NCBI RefSeq assembly: GCF_041734735.1
Contig: NC_134878.1
Coordinates: 13,864,640 to 13,928,639, forward strand
Length of the DNA: 64,000 bases
Direction: 5' to 3'
Origin: Babylonia areolata
Taxonomy: Eukaryota; Mollusca; Gastropoda; Neogastropoda; Buccinidae
A program made the translations under genes and the position numbers. Positions 1 through 12,708 of the stretch are shown here, one piece after another (the stretch's first letter is position 1; every line of letters begins with the position of its first letter). The notes beneath the pieces are model-generated. The model had not been told where the DNA came from. It saw only the letters and a program-made list of their open reading frames with translations, and ran no database searches.

Positions 1-330
1 AAGAATGATAAGAAGTAATAAGATGCTTGAACTGGGAACTGGGAAATGATAGCGTAAAGAATGATAAGAAGTAATAAGATGCTTGAATCGGGAAATGGAA
101 AGCAATAGTGTAAAGAATGATAAGAAGTAACAAGATGCTTGAATCGGGAAATGGAAAGCAATAGTGTAAAGAATGATAAGAAGTAACAAGATGCTTGAAT
201 TGGGAACTGGAAAGCAATAGTGTAAAGAATGATAAGAAGTAACAAGATGCTTGACTTGGGAAATGGAAAGCAATAGTGTGAAGAATGATAAGAAGTAATA
301 AGTTGCTTGAATTGGGAACTGGAAAGCAGT
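1..330. repeat. 56-bp minisatellite, about 6 units
   Basis: Nearly identical 56-bp units run from the window edge to about 330. Each carries AATGATAAGAAGTAA and GATGCTTGAAT, with small differences such as GGGAACTGG versus GGGAAATGG. It lies in the PARS2 intron upstream of the first visible exon. One isolated unit recurs at 5914-5964 in another intron of the same gene. Confidence 0.9.
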
Positions 331-349
331 GTTTTGCACTTTTTTTGTG

Positions 350-480
350 TGTAAATTTTGGCACATTTCCATGTTTTAGTTGTTGTTGCTGTCTGTGTGT
401 CTGTCTTTCGTTCTTTCCTTTCTTTCAGTCTTTCTGGCTTCCTTCTTTCCTTCTCTGAGTCCTCCTCGTTCCTTCCATCA
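350..480. repeat. Intronic segment duplicated at 5040-5138
   Basis: A T/C-rich stretch containing TTCCTTTCTTTCAGTC, CTGGCTTCCTT and TTCTCTGAGTC. It recurs with few differences at 5040-5138, two introns downstream. The open frames across it are compositional and not gene-like. Confidence 0.7.
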
Positions 481-718
481 TCCTTTTTGTCTGTCCTTCC
501 TTTCTTCTTCGGTTTATCTGTTAAGTATTTTCTTAATACCAGTATTTATTTACCAAATAATATGCCTTCAGATTCTTCAGGAAAGAACGTGCCCAGGAAT
601 GAATCACTGTTTAAGCTGAGTTGCTATATCGTTTAAGATATTGAAGAGAGCATCAGCTGTTCAAGCTTGCACATACAAAAGAAAAAGATTTAGTTCTTTT
701 CCTTGATATCATGTGCAG

Positions 719-792
719 AGGACAAAACCAAGGAAGAGATCTGTCGGGGCGACAAAGACAGCTGCCAGCTGACAGAAAGCAAAGGGATTGAG
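719..792 (+). CDS. PARS2: PARS2 exon a
   Basis: Acceptor TATCATGTGCAG precedes 719 and donor GTAAGAAAG follows 792. Two bases complete a codon from the previous exon, followed by 24 codons (DKTKEEICRGDK...TESKGIE), ending in phase 0. The CxGP/TKTKGIE-like block that precedes VGHTFYLG in the family ends here. This is the first exon visible in the window. Confidence 0.88.
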
Positions 793-3700
793 GTAAGAAA
801 GTTCCCCCGAAAATGGATTATGGCTGCCTTAATGGCAGGGTAAAAAACCTCAGTCATACTAAAAAAATGAAATAAAATAAGATAAAGCCCACTTGTGCCT
901 GTGAGTGAATGTTGGGGTTGCAGCCTTTTAGTGCTGAAAGAAAGAAAGAAAGAATTACTGGTAAGGGAATATAGATACTGTGCAGCTTGTTTACCCAGAA
1001 TTACCGGTAAGAGAATATAGATACTGTGCAGCTTAATTACCCAGAATTACTGGTAAGGGAATATAGATACTGTGCAGCTTGTTTACCCAGAATTACTGGT
1101 AAGAGAATATAGATACTGTGCAGCTTGTTTACCCAGAATTACTGGTAAGAGAATATAGATACTGTGCAGCTTTTTTACCCAGAATTACTGGTAAGAGAAT
1201 ATAGATACTGTGCAGCTTGTTTACCCAGAATTACTGGTAAGGGAATATAGATACTGTGCAGCTTGTTTACCCAGAATTACTGGTAAGAGAATATAGATAC
1301 TGTGCAGCTTGTTTACCCAGAATTACTGGTAAGGGAATATAGATACTGTGCAGCTTGTTTACCCAGAATTACTGGTAAGGGAATATAGATACTGTGCAGC
1401 TTGTTTACCCAGAATTACTGGTAAGAGAGTATAGATACTGTGCAGCCTGTTTACCCAGAATTACTGGTAAGAGTAAAGATACTGTGCAGCTTGTTTACCC
1501 AGAATTACTGGTAAGAGAATATAGATACTGTGCAGCTTGTTTACCCAGAATTACTGGTAAGAGAATATAGATACTGTGCAGCTTGTTTACCCAGAATTAC
1601 TGGTAAGAGAATATAGATACTGTGCAGCTTGTTTACCCAGAATTACTGGTAAGGGAATATAGATACTGTGCAGCTTGTTTACCCAGAATTACTGGTAAGG
1701 GAATATAGATACTGTGCAGCTTTTTTACCCAGAATTACTGGTAAGGGAATATAGATACTGTGCAGCTTTTTTACCCAGAATTACTGGTAAGAGAATATAG
1801 ATACTGTGCAGCTTGTTTACCCAGAATTACTGGTAAGAGAGTATAGATACTGTGCAGCCTGTTTACCCAGAATTACTGGTAAGAGTAAAGATACTGTGCA
1901 GCTTGTTTACCCAGAATTACTGGTAAGAGAATATAGATACTGTGCAGCTTGTTTACCCAGAATTACTGGTAAGAGAATATAGATACTGTGCAGCTTGTTT
2001 ACCCAGAATTACTGGTAAGAGAATATAGATACTGTGCAGCTTGTTTACCCAGAATTACTGGTAAGGGAATATAGATACTGTGCAGCTTGTTTACCCAGAA
2101 TTACTGGTAAGGGAATATAGATACTGTGCAGCTTGTTTACCCAGAATTACTGGTAAGGGAATATAGATACTGTGCAGCTTTTTTACCCAGAATTACTGGT
2201 AAGAGAATATAGATACTGTGCAGCTTGTTTACCCAGAATTACTGGTAAGAGAATATAGATACTGTGCAGCTTGTTTACCCAGAATTACTGGTAAGGGAAT
2301 ATAGATACTGTGCAGCTTGTTTACCCAGAATTACTGGTAAGGGAATATAGATACTGTGCAGCTTGTTTACCCAGAATTACTGGTAAGAGAGTATAGATAC
2401 TGTGCAGCCTGTTTACCCAGAATTACTGGTAAGAGTAAAGATACTGTGCAGCTTGTTTACCCAGAATTACTGGTAAGAGAATATAGATACTGTGCAGCTT
2501 GTTTACCCAGAATTACTGGTAAGAGAATATAGATACTGTGCAGCTTGTTTACCCAGAATTACTGGTAAGGGAATATAGATACTGTGCAGCTTTTTTACCC
2601 AGAATTACTGGTAAGAGAATATAGATACTGTGCAGCTTGTTCACCCAGAATTACTGGTAAGAGAGTATAGATACTGTGCAGCTTGTTTACCCAGAATTAC
2701 CGGTAAGAGAATATAGATACTGTGCAGCTTTTTTACCCAGAATTACCGGTAAGAGAATATAGATACTGTGCAGCTTTTTTACCCAGAATTACTGGTAAGA
2801 GAGTATAGATACTGTGCAGCTTGTTTACCCAGAATTACTGGTAAGTGAATATAGATACTGTGCAGCTTGTTTACCCAGAATTACTGGTAAGAGAATATAG
2901 ATACTGTGCAGCTTGTTTACCCAGAATTACTGGTAAGAGTATAGATACTGTGCAGCTTGTTTACCCAGAATTACTGGTAAGAGAATATAGATACTGTGCA
3001 GCTTGTTTACCCAGAATTACTGGTAAGAGAATATAGATACTGTGCAGCTTGTTGACCCAGAATTACTGGTAAGAGAATATAGATACTGTGCAGCTTGTTT
3101 ACCCAGAATTACTGGTAAGAGAATATAGATACTGTGCAGCTTGTTTACCCAGAATTACTGGTAAGAGAATATAGATACTGTGCAGCTTGTTTACCCAGAA
3201 TTACTGGTAAGAGAATATAGATACTGTGCAGCTTGTTTACCCAGAATTACTGGTAAGGGAATATAGATACTGTGCAGCTTGTTTACCCAGAATTACTGGT
3301 AAGAGAATATAGATACTGTGCAGCTTTTTTACCCAGAATTACCGGTAAGAGAATATGGATACTGTGCAGCTTTTTTACCCAGAATTACTGGTAAGAGAAT
3401 ATAGATACTGTGCAGCTTGTTTACCCAGAATTACTGGTAAGAGAGTATAGATACTGTGCAGCTTGTTTACCCAGAATTACTGGTAAGAGAATATAGATAC
3501 TGTGCAGCTTGTCCTGGTTTCTTCTAGTTCTTTCTTCTTGTTTACCCTGTGCACTTGGAGATGAGTGGGTGGTCCTCTGGGTAGTATGTGTGTGTTGGCC
3601 TGATCTCCTCCCTCCCTCAGACCTCCAAGGTCCCTGCAGTCCTGGAGAATGTACTCAGTGCAGTGGTCTGGTCTGCTTGTCCACATGGGCACAGAGGGGG

Positions 3701-6700
3701 GATGGTGGAATGTGGAAACGTTCATGCTTGTGGCTGTCCTGTCCTGTCTGCAGGCAAAATGATATTGTCCTGCTCTGGTCTGGACAGTTGGTGGTAGCTG
3801 TTTTGTTAATGCCAAATGTGATGATGGACTTCATTTTCCTTAACTTGCTCCAGACTATGGGCCCCAATCGAGGCCCTACTGTTTACAACTATATCAGATG
3901 GGGGAAGCCTGATCAGGGCTTTAGTTAGTTTTGAATTATTGGAGTGGCACCTAATTTGCATAATGACGTTATGAGCTAAGAGTACCTGAACTGACCTTTC
4001 CACTCTCCACTGATAACAATAAATGCAGAGTGTGTTGCTGTGCTCCCGAGCAGGAGAGTTATTTTCGTGGTGAACAGTGCATGGCAAGAATGGCGTCTGA
4101 CCCAGTTTCGTCTCAGTCACAAGGCAGACAACAGAATTATACAAAGGGGTCCTATCAGGGCTATATGCATTCTGAATTCAATCTGTTTCAAATTCTGTGT
4201 GCTTTCCTGGATTCGTTTACAAGTCATAAGTGTGTGTAAAGTTTGAACAAAAAATATGGATACTTTCTTCGTCCCACTGGATGATATAACATAGGAAGGG
4301 AGGAAGTTTTATATTTTGTCCCCAAATAACTCATTATGTTACTGATCAGTTTACACAAGTTTTCAGTTCATAAATCATTTGTTTTTGGTGATTTTATTTC
4401 TTACCCATACAAATGAACCATCTGTGGGGAAAGTCAGGAGAGCTGACTGGCAGTACCAACAAAAAAAAAAAAAAAAAAAAAAAAATCATCATTTCCGTAA
4501 TCCATAGAAATGAAATGACAACAGTTTGCAAAGAAAAACAGAAGCTGATGAAATGGAATGAACTGTTTTGTTGGGGTTTTTTGGTGGTTTTTTTTGGTTT
4601 TTGTTTTTTTTAACAGACTTGTTCATTCCTGATAATAGGAGTGTTGCTGGCTGTGTGCAGGTTGGGCACTGTTTCTATCTGGGAACAAAGTACTCTTCAG
4701 TTTTCAATGCCACGTACACTGATGATGCTGACATCACCAAGTAAGTGATTAACATCATTGAATCTTTCTGTCTTGCCAGCATTGTTTTTAAAGCAGTTAT
4801 TCAAGTTAACAGTGCTATGTGTGAGTGAGTGAGAGTGTGTGTGTGTGTGTGAGTGTGTGTACACGTGTGTGTGTAAGTTTGTATGTGTGTGAGCATGTGT
4901 ATTTGTGTGTATATGTGTTTGTCCATGTATGATTCATGAGGTAATTCTATGTGTGCACACAATGCAGAGGGGTGTTATTTTGCTTGTGAAATGCTTTGGT
5001 CATGGCCGTTTGTTCTTTTAATGTTATTACATGATAAACAGGCATTTTGTTGTTGCTCTGTGTGTGTCTGTCTTTCATTCTTTCCTTTCTTTCAGTCTTC
5101 CTGGCTTCCTTTTTTCCTTCTCTGAGTCTTCCTCGTTAAGGTTTTGGGCTAACTTACAAGGCTGTACTCTCATGGTATATCCTGGCGCCAACCAGGATGA
5201 GAGATAGACAGAGATAGACGCCTGCAGTATTGGTCAGGAAATTTGAGCAGCACTCCCAAAGTGGACTACCCTGACAGTGTGGTCCCAATCTTCCCGTTTT
5301 AGCCCAAAGCGCATTCAACTCTGGGTTAGAGCTACATATGCCCCCCCCCTTCACGCCCTCCCCCCTCCCAAAACCTCCCGCCCCACCTCTGATGGGCCTT
5401 GAATATGCTGCATCCTCCCAGTCATCTTCTTCTTCTTCTTCTGCGTTCGTGGGCTGCAACTCCCACGTTCACTCGTATGCATACGAGTGGGCTTTTACGT
5501 GTATGACCGTTTTTACCCCGCCATGTAGGCAGCCATACTCCGTTTTCGGGGGTGTGCATGCTGGGTATGTTCTTGTTTCCATAACCCACCGAACGCTGAC
5601 ATGGATTACAGAATCTTTAACGTGCGTATTTGATCTTCTGCTTGCATATACACATGAAGGGGGTTCAGGCACTAGCAGGTCTGCACATATGTTGACCTGG
5701 GAGATCGTAAAAATCTCCACCCTTCACCCACCAGGCACCGTCACCGTGATTTGAACCCGGGACCCTCAGATTGACAGTCCAACGCTTTAACCACTCGGCT
5801 ATTGCGCCCGTCAGCCTGTTGTGCAAATGACCCCATATTTGTAGAGCGCTTAGAGCTTGGTCTCTGACCGAGTATAGGTGCTATATAAGTATCCATATCA
5901 ATGAATCAGTCAGCCTGGGATGGGATATGATAGTGTAAAGAATGATAAGAAGTAATAAGTTGGTGATACTAACCAGTTCGCTACGGTGGCTGGAGTGTTT
6001 GCAGACTGATGCGTGGGTGGCTAAGGTAGAGCTGTCTTGTGGTGTCTTAATTCAGGCCGATCCACATGGGGTGCTTTGGTCTTGGTGTGACCCGCATTCT
6101 GCAGGCCTCGGTGGAGGTGCTGTCCAAAGAGCGACGGCTCTGCTGGCCGTCTGTCCTGGCTCCCTACCAGGTGTGCATCATTCCTCAGAAGGTGAGCACA
6201 ATAACCGATTTTCTTTTTCTTTTTTTTCTTCTTCTTCTTCTTCTTTTTTTTTTCCCCCTTGCAAAGAAGGTTCTATTCTTTTCAGTCGATACAGGACAAT
6301 CCATATTCAACATATGATGGGAAAAAAACAACAAAGATAATCTCTTGATTTTTGTTTTGTTGATTTACATTTTGTGTTTGGTGTATGTAACTTTACATGC
6401 GTGTCATTTAAACCTTGTTAAGGTTTAATTGACCTTAGAATCGGTTCTGATTCTGACTGATTCTAAAGACATTTGGCCTTCAGTGAAGTCAGTACACAGC
6501 GAACGATGACTATGTTGCATACAAGCTGTACTGATTGACAGGTAACATCACCAATGCAGGATTCACAATTATATAATCATGAGTGAATGTGGCAGTTGCG
6601 GACGGAGAAGGAGGAGGAGCTCAGTAAAGTAATGAAATGGAAGCAGTGTATTTCTTCTTCTGCTGCTGCTGCGTTTGTCGGCTGCAACTCCCACATTCAC

Positions 6701-8310
6701 TCGTATATACGCTTTTATGTGTATGACCGTTTTTACCCCGCCATGTAGGCAGCCATACTCCGTTTTCAGGGGTGTGCATGCTGGGTATGTTCTTGTTTCC
6801 ATGTCCCACCGAACGCTGACATGAATTACAGGATCTTTGATGTTCGTATTTGATCTTCTGCTTGCGTATACGCATGAAGGGGGTTCAGGCACTAACAAGT
6901 CTGCACATATGTTGACAACATAATTTTGCCACAAACAACCTTTCCATTGTTGTGGGTTCTTTTATGCGCACTGAATGCATGCTACGCTTGTGACCTCAAT
7001 TTATAATCTCATCCAAATAACTAGCGTCCAGGCCACCTCTCAAGGTCTAGTGGAAGGGAGAGAGAGAAAATTCTAGTGAGTGTGACATTCGATCTCATTC
7101 ATGCTCAGATTCTCACACCCTAGGCGAACATGTTACCACTTGGCTACGACTCCGTGTGCTTGATATGTTCTGTGTATTAATCTGATTTTATGCAAATAAT
7201 TATGTATTTATTGCCTGAAGTCCTTTCCTCCATCCCCCTCACTAGGCGGATGCGTTACCACTAGATCACCACTCTATACAAGATGAGTTCAATAAAATAA
7301 TGAAATGGAAGCAGCATGTTTGACTGAATCATCATGGACTTCTTCAGACAGTGGGTGTGGAGGTGCTGGAGGGTAAAGGGACTTTTTCTCAGGGTTAGTC
7401 ACTGTGAGAGTGTCTGGGTCCAGCACCAGGGAAGCTGCACTGAATGTTGGTGGGTGTTCGCTCTCCCCAAGCAAGACAGCCCGACACACAGGGATCCCTT
7501 TGGGGGTCACGGTCAAGGATGTCTTGGTGTTGTCGTTCAAGGTTCCTGCTTTGGTGGACAAAGGTGCTTCTGTTGAAACACCTCATAGTTGCCTGGGACA
7601 GTTGGTTTTTCATGGGACGATCCTGCAGCCTCTTGAATTTGGCAGCTTTGTGGGGTGAGGAGCTTAGCATCTCTACGATCCTCAAGAGGCTTGAGCCCTG
7701 TGTCACACCTCATCAGCTCTGCATGTTGTTTCTTAAATTGATGAAGGTGGAGGATACTGATGATGATTATGATGACAATGCTGCTATGGAGGTCCATTTA
7801 GGTTTGGGACTACATGAAAAGGCTGTACTCTATGCTTCCTGTCATGATGATATCCCGGCGTCAACCAAGCCCAAGAGATACAGACACTTGCAGTGTTGGT
7901 CAGGAGATAAGAGCAACACACCCAAAGACGCATCCGTGAAGTGGATGATACTCAACTGTGTGGTCCTAATCTTCCCATTTAAGCCCATAGTACACTGACT
8001 CAACTCTGGGTGGGAAAAACCCACCTCCACTGGGAGTTGAACCCGCATCCTTCCAGCCGTCAATCTGCAACGCTAATCACTTTGCCTCAGCAGCTGGTCA
8101 GATCGGTATGTGTTGCATCCAGGAGGGTTATCAGGCAGACCAGTACTTCAGGCTGGCGGAAGAAGTGAGTGACGAGCTCTGCAGCATGCCCCACCTGGCC
8201 AGTGAGGTCGTCATTGATGACAGGGTCAAGTTCAGCATTGGGCGCAGGATTTACGAGGCCTCCCGACTTGGCTACCCCTACATTGTTGTTGTTGGGAAAA
8301 AGGTGAAGGA

Positions 8311-8352
<42 letters not shown>

Positions 8353-11300
8353 CTTTAACATCTTTTCACTTTAGTTTTAGTGATATTAGACTTTAGCATG
8401 TGTGTATACAAGTGCTTATGTGTGTGTGTGAATGTGTCTGCAAGTGTTTCCAGTCTTTCAGGGACGAATGTGATTTTGTGTCTGTTGTATATGTTGAAGA
8501 TACCGGTGTACGGTGATGGTTTTGTGCATGTGTACCCATCTGTTTTTGTTGTCTTTGTCATCACTGCAATAGTTTTGAATGAATAAGATGCATGCTTAGG
8601 ATTATGTGGTGTCATTTCCGTAAAGATATCAGGTGCAAGCTTGTATGCCAACATTGCTGCAGTCAAGTCAAGTCAAGATTTTATTTCATGATGGTAAATT
8701 GAATAAGCAACAATTGCTTTTTTACATCTAGACATCAATGAAAAAAAAATGAAAAAGAAGAGAAAAAATATAGGAGAGAGAGAGAGAACGAACGAACAGA
8801 CAAACTGTTATATTCAAATAAAGGCCAAAGCCTTTTACTGAAGGGGTGTGACACAAGTACAATGGTGGACACACTGAAAATATAACTGATACCACAGGAA
8901 TATATTCAGCATATATGCATCAACAGAAAAGAAGACTACGAAGTCATTTCATTCAGCCTCTTCAATGATTTGTAAATATAGGTAGCCAGTCCATAAAGTG
9001 TAGTCTCATTTCTTGACGACAATGACAAATTCATTCTAAAGCTGCAAGGATTGTTATAATACTTGGGATCAATTAACTTCTTTCTAAGGTCGCGTAGGGC
9101 AGGACACGTTAACAAAAAATGGATGTCATCTTCTCTGTCTGTGTTGCATAAGCGAAACTTTAATTCACAATCACCTTGAAACCTGTACCTCTGTCGATGA
9201 CACACAACATCAGAAATACCAAATCTGAATTTAGTTAATGCACATGTAATATATCTGTTCATTCTGATTGAAAGATACGGCTCAATCAAATATGTGGTCT
9301 GAGCAAATCTGTCGCTAGTAAATATATGATCGTGCCAGTCTGCTACATACAATAAATAAGTCTTTGTTTGAAAGATTTTTTTTTTAAAACCTGGAATACA
9401 TTGGACCGCTTGATAGTCCCATAGATAAGAAAAACCATAAGAATCTAGAAACATATGAATATTTGTAACCCACATATTTTTACCATTACAATCCAAGTTA
9501 TATAATATCTTATAAGCTTTAAATGGCAACCTATTTTCTTCCATCCGCAATAGTTTTAGCCAATACTTGATACATCTTATATAGGAGTTTATATACATTG
9601 GAAATCTCCCCAACTCACCATATACTAAATCATTCTGAGTTCGATTGTCCACATTCAGAAAATTTTCGTGGCAAACAAATGTATTTTTTCAGTTTCTGAA
9701 CCCTTCTCAAATGCCCATATTGCAACACCATATTGTGTTGTAGGTTGAACCTGAGAATCAAACAATTTGGTAAACAGACTAAAAGAACTACAGTCCAACT
9801 TACGGATCACATGAAAAATTATGAGCACTGCTTTCTTCGCTCTAATAATTAAATCTCGACAAGGTAAACTAAAGCTGAGTCTGGTTGAAAAATAAATCCC
9901 AAGATATTTGTAAGCATTTACCACTGTAACACTTTTGTTACCATTGACCCATCTCTCATTATGTGCCAAATAACCTCCTTTACCAAAAACAGTAATATTA
10001 GTTTTTGTCATATTGACCTTTAGTTCTAGCCTTGTTGCCGCCATATACAAACTGTTCAGTTGTCTCTGTAAGCCAGCTACAGTTGTACATCATATAATGA
10101 TATCATCAGCAAACAGTAATATAAATAATTCAACCAGGTGAAAAGTAATACCATGACGCCCATTTTCAATTATTTCCAAAGCAAGTTCATTAACGAACGA
10201 ATAAAGAAAACAAAACTGGACTATATATATCCCCCTGCTTGACCCCAAAACTACAGTTAACAAATTCTGATAATTTAGCCCCAGATTTTATTCTCGCTTT
10301 CACTTCATTATACGTACTTTTGAAACAGAAATACAACTTACCCTTTATTCCATTTTTCAATAAAACGGGCCATAATAATTTTCTAGAAATCAAGTCGAAC
10401 GCTTTTTCAAAATCAACAAACGCAACATACAACTTTCTATTGTATGCAACCTGTTTCTGAACAGCAGTGATTAACACAAAGATAATTATGGTCAGTAGTA
10501 GAATAGTCTTTTTTTAATCCAGCTTGGTATTCTCCCGTTATATTTTTCATAGCTATCCATTCTTGAAATCTATTATTGATGATAGAACCATACAATTTAC
10601 TGCTTATATTACATAAAGAAATACCTCGATAGTTATTCACATCTTTGGCATCACCATTTTTAAATAATGGCATGATGACAGATTCCTTCCAATTTTTCAG
10701 ATAACAACCAGTATCAAACAGATGACTCAACAGCTTAACTGAAAAGTTAACAATATTGTCACCAAATCTCTTGAAATATTCACCGATAAGACCATCGGGT
10801 CCTGCTGCCTTGCCATTTTTGACTCACTTGTGTAAACAAAGTGAGTCTATGTTTTATCCCGGTATTTGGTTGTCTGTGTGTGTGTCTGTGTGTCCGTGGT
10901 AAACTTTAACATTGCTATTTTCTCTGCAAATACTTTGTCAGCTGTCACCAAATTTGGCGTAAGAATAGGAAAAATTCAGTTCTTTCCAGTCATCTTGTTT
11001 AAAACAATATTGCACCTCTGGGATAGGCACAAAAATTTTTTTTTAAAGAAGCCAAATTATATGCAAACTGAATTTACTCGGGGGTTTTTTTCTCTCTCTT
11101 TCTAAACTTGGCACTTTGATCTGATGTTCTGACACAACAACAAGAGCAGTCATTTTTATCATATTTTGTTCAAACAGGAACTTCTTTTGCTAAGCATGGA
11201 AGTTATATTTATTTTGCATGTCTTTGGTGCAGATAGTAAGAAAGGGAAATTAATCTGTAATTAATGCTAGGGGGGTTAATTTGCTTTAAACTGATCTTTC

Positions 11301-12514
11301 TCATCTTAAACATTACATTTTGAAATTATACTCACTGCATAAATAGCTTGTGTGTTTTACTGTCAGTGTACATGGCTTTCACTATGTTCATTCGCCCAGG
11401 TGGTCTTTTTCGGAAAATACTAAAATCAATGACTACGAGTGGACATTATAGATCTGTTGGCTGAGCCATGAAGGTCATGGACAAAAATCAATTGCGTACA
11501 CATATTTATACATATTCACAGTGCGTGCTCATATTCCTCGCAGACGAAAGATGCCATTTTGTTTCAAGTTGTTGACCTGCCCGTTCAGTCCTATATTCAA
11601 TCAACAGTACACCATAACATTTGATGGAAAGTTGGAGGAGACCGTTAAATATTTATTCTGAGAAAGATTTGTGAACACCTCATCACTTACTGGATTATGC
11701 CCCAAACTGCCATAAAAAATATCAACAAAATCAATCGGAATTCACAGTTAAAAATAATAAACCATGCGAGTTAATACCCTTGATGAAACGTAAAAAATAT
11801 CCAGTCTTGACTTTTCTCAAAATGAAGTCCTTTTCACTTCATACGACATTTGGAAGTACTTGTACTTGGCTCTACATGTTTTGTTTATCAGAATACTCAA
11901 TTTTCATATCAACTTCAAAAGTATAAAACTAGAATGTACATAAAAGAGAAATTGAATCGACCGTGTCGTACTGGGTGTAACTAAACTTGTACATCTATCT
12001 AGATCCAGAGAAAACGGCTAAATGTTACAATGTGATTGGGGCGATAGCCACGTCTCCTTTTCCGCGGACTTAAAAAGAATTTTTAATTGCCCTTAAAGAT
12101 TTTTTGAATGCCCAAGATACACCAGAATAATATGATTAAAACAGCGTTCTCACTGCAAATACTGCAATCGATTTATCACCCTTAAAAAAGCATGTTTAAA
12201 TGTTAAATTTTAGTACTTCAGTTAAGGAGCCACGATAGTGTAATGGGTAAGACAGTTTCTTCTCACCCAAAAACGCGGGGTTCAAATCTGCTGTGAGGAC
12301 TTTTTTTTTTTCTTTTTTTTAACCCAAAGCTTTATAACAACAAATACAGAACACATTTTAACGATTAGATTTTTTTTTAAGTATATTACAAGTGAGTCTT
12401 GAAGGCCTTGCCTCTATTGTTTTGTCTTCTGATTGCAAGTGGAACTTCTTCTCTAGTTATTGGTCTATCATACACATTCTGTTCATCTAAATCCACAACT
12501 TCTTCCTCACTGAC

Positions 12515-12549
<35 letters not shown>

Positions 12550-12635
12550 AACAAGCAGATGAAAAGCAACAGTAACAACAAAATGCATATATATACAAGA
12601 ATATTGTGATAAAGAAATACACAGTTGCATTTTTA

Positions 12636-12708
<73 letters not shown>

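Noticed and set aside
951-3512. CRISPR-like array or coding repeat protein
   Set aside because: Units are contiguous with no unique spacers, the genome is eukaryotic, and the short frames change at each indel. It is a satellite.
3509-3928. 139-codon + frame in a PARS2 intron
   Set aside because: Trp/Cys/Leu-rich with no recognisable motif, overlapped by equally long frames on both strands. Likely chance.
8108-8317. A stand-alone 69-codon gene starting at ATG 8108
   Set aside because: It is an internal PARS2 exon. The first five codons are intron and the last five read past the donor.
10821-12415. Helitron assignment for the hairpin-ended family
   Set aside because: A hairpin lies at one end, but no CTRR end, no 5' TC and no A-T insertion pattern. 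The ends are instead inverted with respect to each other.
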